Shown here: positions 24,523-33,954 of the stretch, piece after piece
Numbering within the stretch: position 1 is the first letter of the stretch
Layout of the letters: every line of letters starts with the position of its first letter
The notes under the pieces: model-generated
Database searches by the model: none
The model's input: the letters and a program-made list of their open reading frames with translations, nothing else
What the model was told of the DNA's origin: nothing
Position numbers and translations under genes: made by a program
Assembly (NCBI RefSeq): GCF_015594545.1
Contig: NZ_JADIIO010000002.1
Span: 22,291 to 86,290 of the forward strand
Reading direction: 5' to 3'
Source: Staphylococcus durrellii
GTDB taxonomy: Bacteria > Bacillota > Bacilli > Staphylococcales > Staphylococcaceae
Length of the DNA stretch: 64,000 nucleotides

Positions 24523-25446
24523 CTATTTAATTTCTTCGCTTTGATTATTAAATTTAAATAGTATTTTCTTTTCATTTTCAAATGATAATTTTTTTACTGG
24601 AAAACCATTTGCCATTGATCGAGTGAAGATGGACAATTGATGACTTAATTGTTGTGGACTTTCAGCGAACATCATCGCTAAAAATGAACGTTCCATGCGT
24701 GATGACTGCTCTAAAAATACTAGTTTTTCAATTTTTTCTTCGAGAAAATGTCTATATACTTTATTTTGTGTTCTATCTAGTTTTCTCAACAAATGATTTC
24801 TTTGAGATTCTGTATCTATTGGCATGTTCAAGGCTATTAACTTGTTGTCTTTGTTATATTGTTTGAGCATATTCATGACTACTCCCATATCTTGAATTTG
24901 CTCGTTATTATTACGGCTCATAATATCTTTAGGATAGACTTGAACGAATTTCATATAAGTATTATCTCTTAATAGATATAGTGTATCTCCACTGTATCTA
25001 ATAGGCTTTTTAATAGTAGTATCGTCTATAAATGTTCTTTTTACTCTGTGTTTGGCAAATCCTATTGTATTTTTCTTTTTAGATTTTGTGCTTTTAAATT
25101 TTAATTTTTTCATTGTATTTTTTTCTTTTTTCCGTTTAGATGTATCGAATAAATAATTATCTTCTTTCGTATTATCTTCATCGCTTACTTTTTGCTTGAA
25201 TATAGAATTCGTTGGATTTTTTTCTTTTGAATCTCTTTTTTTATCTGAAAATATAGGGGGAGTATCTTCATTATTATAATTATTTTCAAAATTTAGATTT
25301 TGTTTTTCGTAATTACTATCTTCTTTAAATAACGCATTAGAAAAAGCACTATCATTTTTCGATAGTGCTTTCTCTATATCTTCTGATTTTTCATTCTGAT
25401 TTGTTGAGGACGTCTTTGTAAGTACGTTTTGCTTGAACATTGGCAT
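24523..25446 (-). CDS. VirB4 N-terminal-domain-like protein
   Basis: 307 residues. The first ~130 are low-complexity and charged (Lys, Asn, Asp). From about 135 the sequence (FAKHRVKRTFIDDTTIKKPIRYSGDTLYLLRDNTYMKFVQVYPKDI, later RMERSFLAMMFAESPQQLSHQLSIF) resembles the N-terminal domain of VirB4-type ATPases without the ATP-binding part. It overlaps the end of the VirB3-like gene by 56 bp and uses GGAGG inside that gene. It is probably a partner of the ATPase encoded 10 bp downstream. Confidence 0.65.
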   Translation of the reverse strand: MPMFKQNVLTKTSSTNQNEKSEDIEKALSKNDSAFSNALFKEDSNYEKQNLNFENNYNNEDTPPIFSDKKRDSKEKNPTNSIFKQKVSDEDNTKEDNYLFDTSKRKKEKNTMKKLKFKSTKSKKKNTIGFAKHRVKRTFIDDTTIKKPIRYSGDTLYLLRDNTYMKFVQVYPKDIMSRNNNEQIQDMGVVMNMLKQYNKDNKLIALNMPIDTESQRNHLLRKLDRTQNKVYRHFLEEKIEKLVFLEQSSRMERSFLAMMFAESPQQLSHQLSIFTRSMANGFPVKKLSFENEKKILFKFNNQSEEIK

Positions 25447-25765
25447 TAGAATTTTCCTCCTTATATTTTTCTACTAAATACGCTGGTATTTCTTCATAAA
25501 CATTTCTATCTTTTTTAATAGTTATTAATAATGCTCTATAGTTACGTCTTTTAGGATTAGTAGCAAAAGGTCTAACTACAAGAATAATGGCATATGCAAT
25601 GCCAAATATCCACGCAAACCCTGTATATTCAGGTGGTATGATGGCCATGGCGTACAATATATAAATTAAACCTAATACTAAAAGTATTACTGCAAGGTCT
25701 TTCATATAAAGAAATTTGAATAGTTTTGCTTCTACATTAGTATTTTCAGGTATTTTATTTTCCAT
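25391..25765 (-). CDS. VirB3/PrgI-like (TraC-type) membrane protein
   Basis: 124 residues with two transmembrane helices (about 21-43 and 48-66), preceded by NVEAKLFKFLYMKDLAVI and followed by a basic soluble end (TNPKRRNYRALLITIKKDRNVYEEIP). This topology is that of PrgI/VirB3-type subunits, which precede VirB4 genes in Gram-positive transfer operons, as here. The 3' end overlaps the next gene by 56 bp. Confidence 0.7.
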   Translation of the reverse strand: MENKIPENTNVEAKLFKFLYMKDLAVILLVLGLIYILYAMAIIPPEYTGFAWIFGIAYAIILVVRPFATNPKRRNYRALLITIKKDRNVYEEIPAYLVEKYKEENSNANVQAKRTYKDVLNKSE

Positions 25766-25780
25766 TGTCAGTTATACCCC

Positions 25781-28003
25781 CTATCGTTTTGTAGATTTGA
25801 ATTTATTGGTGTTAGAATTTCCTTTTGGTACAGGTTTTGGTTGGTTAGTAGATTTTCGTGGAGAACTATTCACTACATTTGATTGCTTAGCTTCTTTAGG
25901 AATATTAGTTCTCGGACTGTAATTAGCACCGTTCTGTGATGATTGTGGTGTTTTACTATATTGACCATTGCTTGATGCTGATTGTGATTGTGGTGCTTTA
26001 CTATATTGACCGTTGCTTGATGTTGGTTGTGATTGTGGCGCTTTACTATATTGGCCGTTGCTTGATGCTGATTGTGATTGTGGTGCTTTACTATATTGAC
26101 CGTTGCTTGATGTTGATTGTGATTGTGGCGCTTTACTATATTGACCGTTGCTTGATGTTGCATTTTTAGGTTGATTATATCCTGTACCACCACTACTAGA
26201 ATTAGAAAATGCATTTGTTTTACCACCACTTACAGTATCATTATTTGTTTTGTGATTGATTACTGCTTCTTTTCCTCCAGCATTGCCATTTGAATTATAA
26301 TTGTTTGTTCCATTCTTATCATTCATTGCATTTTCAACGTTTTGTGGACTTAATATACTGCCCTCTGGTTTATTTCCCCACAATTGACTATGTTGATCTC
26401 CACCACTCACTGTTTGAGACTGTTCTGAATGTGTTTTTTCAGTTTCTAAATCATTTGTATTTGATGTACTGTAATATCCCTCGTTTCCATTTGCTGTTTC
26501 TGTACCGTTACTACTTTCTGTATTAACGTTTTCTTGCCCCGTATTATAGGATTGTTCTGATGTTTTATTTTCATTGTTACTAGCAACATTTGTATTGTTA
26601 TTAGTTGCACTCATAGCGTTACCATTTTTTTGAGAAGCATTACTTTTCTCTGATTTACTTGAATTACTATTATTGCTATTAGTAGACTTTTCATTATTAT
26701 TTGTTGCTGTTTCATTATTGTTACTAGATGATTTAGTTAATTTATCTGTTAAAGGTGATGCAGCGTTACCTCCAGCTTTTGATATTGTTTGATTTGCTGA
26801 TTTAATTGCAGATGTTCCACCTTTGATTAAACCGTATGTTGTTAATGCTGTTCTGAAAGGTGCAGACAGACCAGAATCATAGCCAAATTTACGCTCAATC
26901 ATCTTCGGCCCATCTATCATGAATTTACAACCAGCAATCATACCTATAATATATAAAGCCATGTTTTTATTCATAATAAACGCAACTAATTCTTTAAAGA
27001 TAAACATACAAATAAAAACAAATACTATTGCGACTAAACCGTTGAGTATATCAACAATAGTAGATTTCAATTTATCGCCTTGTAATGTTGAAGCACCAAA
27101 GAAAGCAATGAATAGTCCTACTATCGTTTCTAGAATGATACTTGCAACTGCAAATCCTCCAAAGAAATAACCAATACCAGCACAAATAAGTCCTAGGTTT
27201 CCTTTAAACCAGTGTAGAGAGTATCTATAATACTCTTTATCCCCGATTCCCCAAAAACCACCATCTAGTTTTTCTACCTTAGATTTTCCACCAGCTTCCA
27301 TAGATATTTTACTTTCTGACATTTTTTTACCTAATTCAGTTTCACCTTTACCTGCTTCAATTGTTTCGTTAATATCTATATAATTAACAGTGGAATTTTT
27401 TAGAGTATTATAAGTGCCGTCTGTATCATTGTTTGTAGGTTTTACCCAGTTTTTTTCTTTATCCATATATTTCAAATCAATCACACTAGCTTTTAATATA
27501 TCAGTACCGACTTTATCTCCACTTTTTGAATCTTCACTCCCACCTTGACCATCTACTGAATAATTAACAACATCTTCACTAGCTTGTTCTGTAATGTCTG
27601 TAGCTTGTTTTGTGGTAGTTGATAAAGTAGTTAAAAATATAATCGCTATTATAAGTGTGGTAAATTTCTCGAAATTATTTACTCTCGAACCTAATATCAT
27701 TTTGGTTCCTAAATAAAGTAATGTAAGTGCAAATAATGCCATAAACACTGGCTGAGCATCTTTTAGAAATTGAATCACATTCCCTTGATCTATCAAGCCA
27801 AATAGTGTTAATGCTTGTAAACCAGCGTCTGACATCCAGTCTGTAAATTTCACTAAAAAACGCATTATAGCCCAATCAATACTTCGAATCATGTCATTGA
27901 ATGGGCCAGCAATTTGTAGATGGTCGTCATATTCTTTTAACTTTTTTAATAACTTATCATCACTTATTGCTAAAAGTGGCATAAAAAAAGAAAAGTTAGT
28001 CAT
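25781..28003 (-). CDS. VirB6/TrbL-like polytopic channel protein with repeat tail
   Basis: 740 residues. About six to seven transmembrane helices lie in the first ~370 residues (for example FLKDAQPVFMALFALTLLYLG, FTTLIIAIIFLTTLS, VASIILETIVGLFIAFFGAS). After them comes a ~370-residue Asn/Ser/Gln-rich, probably disordered tail holding five copies of a 15-residue repeat with core SSNGQYSKAPQSQ. VirB6-type proteins form the inner-membrane part of the channel. The long tail is unusual and may face the cytoplasm or wall. Confidence 0.8.
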   Translation of the reverse strand: MTNFSFFMPLLAISDDKLLKKLKEYDDHLQIAGPFNDMIRSIDWAIMRFLVKFTDWMSDAGLQALTLFGLIDQGNVIQFLKDAQPVFMALFALTLLYLGTKMILGSRVNNFEKFTTLIIAIIFLTTLSTTTKQATDITEQASEDVVNYSVDGQGGSEDSKSGDKVGTDILKASVIDLKYMDKEKNWVKPTNNDTDGTYNTLKNSTVNYIDINETIEAGKGETELGKKMSESKISMEAGGKSKVEKLDGGFWGIGDKEYYRYSLHWFKGNLGLICAGIGYFFGGFAVASIILETIVGLFIAFFGASTLQGDKLKSTIVDILNGLVAIVFVFICMFIFKELVAFIMNKNMALYIIGMIAGCKFMIDGPKMIERKFGYDSGLSAPFRTALTTYGLIKGGTSAIKSANQTISKAGGNAASPLTDKLTKSSSNNNETATNNNEKSTNSNNSNSSKSEKSNASQKNGNAMSATNNNTNVASNNENKTSEQSYNTGQENVNTESSNGTETANGNEGYYSTSNTNDLETEKTHSEQSQTVSGGDQHSQLWGNKPEGSILSPQNVENAMNDKNGTNNYNSNGNAGGKEAVINHKTNNDTVSGGKTNAFSNSSSGGTGYNQPKNATSSNGQYSKAPQSQSTSSNGQYSKAPQSQSASSNGQYSKAPQSQPTSSNGQYSKAPQSQSASSNGQYSKTPQSSQNGANYSPRTNIPKEAKQSNVVNSSPRKSTNQPKPVPKGNSNTNKFKSTKR
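25945..26165 (-). repeat. 45-bp tandem repeats inside the VirB6-like gene
   Basis: Five in-frame 45-bp units encode SSNGQYSK(A/T)PQSQ-type 15-mers. They differ only by a few substitutions (Thr/Ala/Pro), so copy number probably varies by slippage or recombination. Confidence 0.85.
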
Positions 28004-28017
28004 CTTTTCCCTCCTTT

Positions 28018-28443
28018 CTATTTATTTAAAAACTTCATTAAATCCTTTTCTGCAACTTCTTTATCTTCAATATCTGTGTCTGTTGTAAAACTAAATACAT
28101 TTTTGTCTTTTATAGTTTTACCGTTATTTGTTTTCATAATTCCGTCTTTCTCATTAGGGTATTTACTGGTAAATTCTTTTTGGTAATAATCAGATGTAGT
28201 TATATCATCATTTAATTCTACATAATAAATTTTATGGTCTTGTGATGCGTTTTTTAATTGCTCATTTTCTGCTTCAAAATTTTCCCCATCTTTATCAATA
28301 AAGGCTAAATATTCATTTTGTGAATTATTCAACTTTTTTTCAGCATCTTCAAATGATATTTTTTCTAATCCTTTTTGGCCACAGCCTACTAAAACTAAGG
28401 TTAAAGTTAAAAGCGTTATTAAAGCTAAGGTTGATTTTTTCAT
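28018..28443 (-). CDS. Transfer lipoprotein (TraF-like position)
   Basis: 141 residues. A lipoprotein signal peptide (MKKSTLALITLLTLTLVLVGC) has its lipobox LVGC with Cys21. The mature part has a thioredoxin-like length and order (YLAFIDKDGENFEAE, KIYYVELNDD) but no CxxC. pSK41-type operons encode a lipoprotein at a similar place. It lies 3 bp from the coupling-protein gene. Confidence 0.7.
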   Translation of the reverse strand: MKKSTLALITLLTLTLVLVGCGQKGLEKISFEDAEKKLNNSQNEYLAFIDKDGENFEAENEQLKNASQDHKIYYVELNDDITTSDYYQKEFTSKYPNEKDGIMKTNNGKTIKDKNVFSFTTDTDIEDKEVAEKDLMKFLNK

Positions 28444-28446
28444 TTC

Positions 28447-31233
28447 TTAAACACCCTTCTGTTTTTTACTTTCAATCAATTCAATAAATTTATTGTATTT
28501 ATTTTCGTCTATATTTCCATCTTCAAATGATTTTTTAATTCCATTACGAATTTCAGCTTTTGTTAATTTTTCAATCGGCTTCTTGAATGAATCAAAATCA
28601 ACAATACCTCTTAATCGTCTTATAACTATTTCAAAACTTCTTTCTCCTACACTTTTAGAATAAAAAGGCTCTGCTTTAATAATGTTTGCAGAAGAAGAAT
28701 TATTATTTTTATATTGCTCTATATCATTTGTATTTGTTGGTTTAATAACACTTTGACTTTCATTTTCATCTTGCTTACTTTCATTGTTATTGTATTGATC
28801 TTGCATTTTATCTATTTTAGTTTGCCAATCGACTAAAGTATTTTTTAAATTTAAATCTCTATGTTCACATAACTCTTTAAATCTACCTTTATAATGAATA
28901 ATACTTCTATTGGTATCTAAAATTTTATCTATAAATTCATATCTATATTTCATTGAATATTTACCATAATTAAAAATAGGATATGGCGTTACTTTCTTTC
29001 TATTTTTATCTTGTCTTTTGAGATTTCTTACAACAACGGATTCACCCTCACGTAATCTCGCTAATTCATCAGGTCTAAGTAAAGCACGTTCAATTCCATC
29101 TTCTGTAAAGTTTGTTTCTAATTTACCAGCTTGACCTGAACGATTTGTTTTTACAACTTGCTCACTACCTATCATCTTACTAAAAGTTTCTAACGTGTCT
29201 TGTTGAGTTGCCATAATATATACTTTGTTTTGACATGCGTCCATAATCGCATCATAGGCATCACCGTAAGTGTCTTTAATTTGTGAAAATGCTTGTACAA
29301 AGAAGTTAAAACGAATACCTCTACCAAGCATCACATTAACTTTTTGAGATAAATTAGGTATCATTGGCATTTGTCCTGTTTCATCTAAATGAAATACTAC
29401 TCGTCGATGCGTTTTTTGATGCTCTGTATAAAGTTGCGCATTTTTGGCAAGTTGGAATACAACTTGATTAACTAAAATTGAAGCAATACCATGATTAGCG
29501 CTATTATAATCAGGTACAACCATAAATACAGCAATTGGTTTTTCAAAACTATTAAATTTTCTAATACGAATATCAGGATTATTATTATTTGTTTGATTTT
29601 TAAAGGTTATATTACCTTTTTTATCTTTATATTTTACATATAAATAAGTTATTAATTCTTCTCCATTAACAAGTTGTTTTAATTCAACTCTGTCATTCTC
29701 ATATAGAATGTTTTCAAAAGGATATTGCCAATAACCATATTCATTAACATGAGCAACAATGCCCTCGACCTCTTTATAACTGTCTTTATGTTCATCATAT
29801 TTCTGAATTCCAATTTCAAAACTACTATCAAGCTTTGCATATCCATCTAAAATATTAGGAAAACCAATCTTATTAATATCCATAGATGTATGACTTGTTA
29901 GTTTAGCTATTGTGTCTGTCGTAAACGGTTGTAACGCTTTTAATGCAGTACCTATAATTGAAGAACGCATTTTATCTGGTGCTGCTTCAACCGTTGCATA
30001 TTGCGTTTTAGCTGGGTCATCTGAAGAAAATTGATTCATATATTCATCTAAAGCTGAAACTTCAATAACCTTTATTTGTCCTCCAATTTTTATACCTTTA
30101 TAAAAAGTTTTTGTACTTAATGTTTGTAACATATTTGAAACACTGTACAGTGTTACTTTTTCAGGTTGTTTTGGTAAGCACTCACTACACAATGCTAAAA
30201 TCATAGCGTTAATTAAAGCTGCTGACATTACATTCCATTCATTATCCTCTACGCCCTCATTGTTGGTTAAAGTGTGAGTAACTTGTTTCGTCATTTCCTG
30301 TGCTTCTCCTAAATCTCCTTTAATGTATTCATCTATAACAAGTTGTAACACATTAAAAGACATTGTTGATTCCATAGGTTGATCTAAATTAAAAACTTCC
30401 CAATGATAGCCACGTTTTTCTAAAGTTTGGATTGATGCTGATACTAGCTCTCCTTTCATATCATTAACTAATAATGATGGCTGGTGAGAAGAACGAGTAT
30501 AATTTTCAATCATAGGTAAAACATACAGCTCACCTTTACCCGAACGAGAAGTACCAGCAAATATATTATTTACTGCCGATTCATCAATGAATGTAAAATT
30601 TTCTCTTTTGAAAAGACTACCTATTAATTCACTTCTCAAATCTTTTCTTATTTCTTGAATATCAGTTTTCTTATTTTCATTAGGAATCGTTTCATCTTCA
30701 TATATTCTTTCTTTTGCTGATTTCAATTGATCTCTATAACTATCAAATTTAACTCCCCAACCAAACGTTTTAAACATAGCAACTGGTAAACCACCTTCGC
30801 CCTCAAAAGTTTTTTCTTTTTGAGGTATGGCTTTATATTGCTTCATAATTTCGTGTCGTGTAGTCCAGCGACCTGATGCTTGTTCAGAGTTATCTAATTT
30901 TTTGAATTTTTGACGTATTTTATATATCTGTTTAGCCCATAAGCCGACAATAATGAGATAAAAAGGTACATAAAATAAGATTGATATAGTATTATTCTTA
31001 AAGAAATAACTACTTAACTCACCATTCATGTCCTTTATATTTTCAAATACAGATTGTCCGTTACTAAATAACTCTAGAAAATAATTAATTACAAAGTTTG
31101 CAATTAAATGAGCCACTATAAAGCCCACCACAAGAAATATGATTAGTGCTACTGGGTGGGCTAAATAGTGCTTATTTTGAGAAAAAGACCACCAATTTTT
31201 TTGGTGGCCAGCTTTTCTATAATTATTACTCAT
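28447..31233 (-). CDS. VirD4/TraK-type coupling protein
   Basis: 928 residues, long for the Gram-positive family. Two transmembrane segments (about 26-56 and 82-102) precede the ATPase: Walker A GTSRSGKGE (about 227-235) and Walker B RRVVFHLDETG (610-620). The all-alpha region lies between the motifs, and about 170 residues of charged extension follow at the C-terminus. It recruits the relaxase-DNA complex and any protein substrates to the secretion channel. It is the candidate receptor for the C-terminal Glu-Arg tails found on five proteins in this window. Confidence 0.9.
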   Translation of the reverse strand: MSNNYRKAGHQKNWWSFSQNKHYLAHPVALIIFLVVGFIVAHLIANFVINYFLELFSNGQSVFENIKDMNGELSSYFFKNNTISILFYVPFYLIIVGLWAKQIYKIRQKFKKLDNSEQASGRWTTRHEIMKQYKAIPQKEKTFEGEGGLPVAMFKTFGWGVKFDSYRDQLKSAKERIYEDETIPNENKKTDIQEIRKDLRSELIGSLFKRENFTFIDESAVNNIFAGTSRSGKGELYVLPMIENYTRSSHQPSLLVNDMKGELVSASIQTLEKRGYHWEVFNLDQPMESTMSFNVLQLVIDEYIKGDLGEAQEMTKQVTHTLTNNEGVEDNEWNVMSAALINAMILALCSECLPKQPEKVTLYSVSNMLQTLSTKTFYKGIKIGGQIKVIEVSALDEYMNQFSSDDPAKTQYATVEAAPDKMRSSIIGTALKALQPFTTDTIAKLTSHTSMDINKIGFPNILDGYAKLDSSFEIGIQKYDEHKDSYKEVEGIVAHVNEYGYWQYPFENILYENDRVELKQLVNGEELITYLYVKYKDKKGNITFKNQTNNNNPDIRIRKFNSFEKPIAVFMVVPDYNSANHGIASILVNQVVFQLAKNAQLYTEHQKTHRRVVFHLDETGQMPMIPNLSQKVNVMLGRGIRFNFFVQAFSQIKDTYGDAYDAIMDACQNKVYIMATQQDTLETFSKMIGSEQVVKTNRSGQAGKLETNFTEDGIERALLRPDELARLREGESVVVRNLKRQDKNRKKVTPYPIFNYGKYSMKYRYEFIDKILDTNRSIIHYKGRFKELCEHRDLNLKNTLVDWQTKIDKMQDQYNNNESKQDENESQSVIKPTNTNDIEQYKNNNSSSANIIKAEPFYSKSVGERSFEIVIRRLRGIVDFDSFKKPIEKLTKAEIRNGIKKSFEDGNIDENKYNKFIELIESKKQKGV

Positions 31234-31272
31234 GTTAATACTCCTTTCTTTATTTGCTTAATAGCACATTTA

Positions 31273-31725
31273 TTAAAATGGTAATGGTTTATCTTGGAAA
31301 CCTTCTGCTTTTTCTTTATCCTCATTATTTTGAGGATTATTATTAAATACTTCACTGACATCTTGCTTAATTTCTTTTGCACCATCATTGGTATGATTTT
31401 CTATTTCCTTATTATCCTCTTTCGATTTCGGGGAAAGATACTTGATACTATCAGCAACTATGTTTTCAAAATATTGATAGCTTCCATCGTCTTTCTTTCT
31501 TCTATTGGTATTAATATAGCCTGATATGTGTAATAACTCGCCTTTGTTATTGTATTTAACAAGGTTTTTAGCTCGTTCTCCGAATACTGTAATTGTTGGA
31601 TAATCAGTATTCCCTTTATATCTTTCAACTGCTAGTTTGAATGTACAGCGAGCTAAATCATTATCATCAACTGTATATTCAAGGTCATGTGCTATTCTTC
31701 CTAATAGAAATACATTATTAATCAT
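31273..31725 (-). CDS. ssb: Single-stranded DNA-binding protein
   Basis: 150 residues. An OB fold (MINNVFLLGRIAHDLEYT, CTFKLAVERY, YPTITVFGERAKNLVKYNNKGELLHISGYINTN) is followed by an acidic linker and the terminal tip DKPLPF, the SSB partner-binding motif. It lies in the transfer operon between the coupling protein and an EssB-like protein. It may protect transferred strand in donor or recipient. Confidence 0.88.
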   Translation of the reverse strand: MINNVFLLGRIAHDLEYTVDDNDLARCTFKLAVERYKGNTDYPTITVFGERAKNLVKYNNKGELLHISGYINTNRRKKDDGSYQYFENIVADSIKYLSPKSKEDNKEIENHTNDGAKEIKQDVSEVFNNNPQNNEDKEKAEGFQDKPLPF

Positions 31726-31736
31726 ATTACTCCCCC

Positions 31737-32897
31737 CTATTCATTTTCATTTCTTAATTCTTTAATTTCACTTTCAAGCTTTTCTATATCTTCTTTTAGT
31801 TCATCTGCTTCTTTGTCTTTCTTGTCTTTGTCTTTAATTTTGTCATATTCTTTTTCTTTTTTGTCTAACTGTTTTTCCTTGCTTGATGCAATTTCTGACT
31901 CTTTATTTTGAATTAATTGAGTAACTTTATCGCTCTCTATAGTTGAAGAAAGCTTTTTAGCACTATTTAAATCATCAGTTTCAATATATGCTTTAGCTAA
32001 ATTTATTTTTCTTTTTTCAGTTTTATCAATATCATCTACTAATTTCAGCGCATCTTGATAATTTTTATTTTGAATATACACATCAAAATCACCATTATTA
32101 GTTGGATACTGTTCATTAAATTTTTCTAATTGCTTATACTTATCTTTTTCAAATAACAGGTTTTCAACGTACTTAGACCCATTGATTTTTTTAGCTTTTG
32201 AAAAATGTTCATTATCTATAAGTAAATTGATATAGATTTTTTTGTCTTTTTTATTTAAATCTTCTTTAGGAATTTTTTCAAAATTGCTTATAGCTTTTTC
32301 TTCCTGACCTAGTAATGCTTGTTGATAAATATCTTCTTTAGTTATTTTATCTTCTGACTTACTAGATGTTGGCATTGTACTATATAAATAAACCATGACT
32401 AATATCGCTACTAAAACCAGTGCTAAAAAGCCTTTTCCTTTAGGAGATTTCATGAAATTAGTAACGGTTTCTTTATTGATGCCTTTATTTTGCTTTGCAT
32501 TCATATATGAAGTATTTGGCGTATATTGAATTTTTTTCTTTTGATTTTGCTTTTGTGTTTTGAAATTTTCTTCTGCTGATTTTTTGTAATATTTAGCTTC
32601 ATCATCAAGTTGTTTTAATATCGTTTGCTTAATACGTTTCATATCTTTATCTTGTGTTTCTATTTCACTTAATACTGTTTTAGCATGTCTATATATATTT
32701 ACATTGTTAGTATTAATTATATAATGAGCTTCTAAAATTTCTTGATTATCTCCATCATCATATAAAACATAATTGAAATCATTTTTAGCATTGGGATATT
32801 TTCCATTCTCTAAATCTTCTGTAACTTTAATCATTTCTTGTAATGTAAAGTCGCTTTTATTATTTATTTCATAATCAATAGTTTTGATTTTCAGCAA
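31737..32897 (-). CDS. Transfer membrane protein with EssB/YukC-like topology
   Basis: 386 residues: a soluble N-domain (~150 residues), one transmembrane helix (GFLALVLVAILVMVYLYS, about 154-171), helical TPR-like repeats outside (IYQQALLGQEEKAISNFEKIPKEDLNKK, YQDALKLVDDID) and a charged coiled coil. The order resembles EssB/YukC of type VII secretion, though I cannot show homology. It is preceded by a terminator after the pilin-like gene, so it depends on readthrough. Confidence 0.6.
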   Translation of the reverse strand: MLKIKTIDYEINNKSDFTLQEMIKVTEDLENGKYPNAKNDFNYVLYDDGDNQEILEAHYIINTNNVNIYRHAKTVLSEIETQDKDMKRIKQTILKQLDDEAKYYKKSAEENFKTQKQNQKKKIQYTPNTSYMNAKQNKGINKETVTNFMKSPKGKGFLALVLVAILVMVYLYSTMPTSSKSEDKITKEDIYQQALLGQEEKAISNFEKIPKEDLNKKDKKIYINLLIDNEHFSKAKKINGSKYVENLLFEKDKYKQLEKFNEQYPTNNGDFDVYIQNKNYQDALKLVDDIDKTEKRKINLAKAYIETDDLNSAKKLSSTIESDKVTQLIQNKESEIASSKEKQLDKKEKEYDKIKDKDKKDKEADELKEDIEKLESEIKELRNENE

Positions 32898-32924
32898 TGT
32901 CTTACTCCTTTCTTAGCAAAATAA

Positions 32925-32953
32925 AAAAGGCTCAATATGAGCCTTTTTCTTAT
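32925..32953 (-). terminator. Intra-operon terminator after the pilin-like gene
   Basis: On the minus strand AAAAAGGCTC-ATATT-GAGCCTTTTTT. It lies between 32950 and 31737, inside the transfer operon, and would favour expression of the small upstream genes unless antitermination acts. Confidence 0.85.
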
Positions 32954-33249
32954 AATGTATTAGATTTACTATTTACGACTTGTTGTAACATTTGTTGATC
33001 TAATTGAATTGAACTTACTTTCAATGTATCTTCTGAACTTCTTGCGAAAACTAACGCCCCAGCTGCGATAACAAAACCTATAATTGAGAAAATAAGCGTT
33101 GTCTTAGCCCAACGTCTACCCATATCACCAAACATCATTACTGTACCAGCAACTACAAAACATAATGCTAGCAATGGTACTAATACTGGTTGCCAATCTT
33201 GAATTAAATTAATTATTGTTTCTTGTAGTCCACTAAACATGCTCTTCAC
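32950..33249 (-). CDS. VirB2/TrbC-like small membrane (pilin-type) protein
   Basis: 99 residues with an amphipathic start and two transmembrane helices (VLVPLLALCFVVAGTVMMF, about 22-40; TTLIFSIIGFVIAAGALVF, about 50-68). This size and topology is that of VirB2-type subunits. It overlaps the preceding small gene by 17 bp and is followed immediately by a strong terminator, an arrangement that would give it higher expression than downstream genes. Confidence 0.7.
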   Translation of the reverse strand: MKSMFSGLQETIINLIQDWQPVLVPLLALCFVVAGTVMMFGDMGRRWAKTTLIFSIIGFVIAAGALVFARSSEDTLKVSSIQLDQQMLQQVVNSKSNTL

Positions 33250-33457
33250 CTCTTAAATTATTTTGGTTATTATTTTGTTTTTCATGGTAAAACTCTAATG
33301 CTTTTGAAACAACATCTGTATTGTTTGCTAAATATTCTTGATGTTTGTTATATAACCATTCTTGATAATTTTCATTATTAACTTTCATTATTTGCTGAAC
33401 TTGTTTTTTTTGTTTACTAGTATCTTGGGCTGTTATTTTTTCTGCCATTAATGGCAC
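33233..33457 (-). CDS. Small hydrophilic protein, first gene of the transfer operon
   Basis: 74 residues, Gln-, Lys- and Asn-rich, helical, without membrane segment (ITAQDTSKQKKQVQQIMKVNNENYQEWLYNKHQEYL). Start ATG follows AGGAGGTGCC, only about 20 bp after a terminator. It overlaps the pilin-like gene. pSK41-type operons also begin with a small traA gene; correspondence is positional only. Confidence 0.65.
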   Translation of the reverse strand: MPLMAEKITAQDTSKQKKQVQQIMKVNNENYQEWLYNKHQEYLANNTDVVSKALEFYHEKQNNNQNNLRGEEHV

Positions 33458-33473
33458 CTCCTGTAAATAATAA

Positions 33474-33500
33474 AAAACCTATTGTCTTGCAATAGGTTTA
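33474..33500 (-). terminator. Terminator just upstream of the first transfer gene
   Basis: On the minus strand AAACCTATTG-CAAGA-CAATAGGTTTTTT. It lies between the gene at 33592-33870 and the first transfer gene's ribosome site, leaving no room for a separate promoter. Transcription of the operon therefore seems to have to read through it. Confidence 0.8.
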
Positions 33501-33591
33501 ACGGTCTGTATTTTGTATTCTGTTTAATTTACTTTAATGCTTACGGCATCAGTCAGATTATATTTCATTATAGAATTTGAAAGCATAAAAA

Positions 33592-33870
33592 CTATGCACT
33601 TAAATCTTTAAGGCATTTAATCTCGCTAAAATTGTTTTTACGTCTAGCTATTATTCCATAGCGTTCGCTGTATACAGTTTTAGCTTCATACATAATTTCA
33701 TTTAACGGAATAAAATTACAATTATCTTTTTGTGACGTATTATCTTTTCTTAAAGCACGAACACCTTTAATTTTATATCTTTTACCATTAAACGTTCTAA
33801 CTTCATCAGCGTATAATACAAAACCTTTAAAATTTAGTGTGTCATATTTTTTATAAGCTATTCTATTCAT
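33592..33870 (-). CDS. Small basic beta-rich protein in the transfer-operon leader
   Basis: Start is the ATG after AGGGAGGAATATAATC (MNRIAYKKY). The 92 residues are basic and probably beta-rich (KGFVLYADEVRTFNGKRYKIKGVRALRK, then YGIIARRKNN). It lies between a ~300-nt structured RNA and a terminator at the head of the transfer operon. In the pLS20-type conAn system a leader RNA and a small protein in this position let RNA polymerase pass operon terminators; this gene is a candidate for that role by position only. Confidence 0.6.
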   Translation of the reverse strand: MNRIAYKKYDTLNFKGFVLYADEVRTFNGKRYKIKGVRALRKDNTSQKDNCNFIPLNEIMYEAKTVYSERYGIIARRKNNFSEIKCLKDLSA

Positions 33871-33954
33871 GATTATATTCCTCCCTAAAACCAAATTATT
33901 TTATTTATAAAATAATTAAAATGCTTTAATTAAAATGCTCTGCTTTATGTGATA

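Noticed and set aside
25945..26165. Regularly spaced repeats resembling a CRISPR array
   Set aside because: The units are contiguous, in frame and encode 15-residue peptide repeats of the VirB6-like protein; there are no unique spacers or cas genes.
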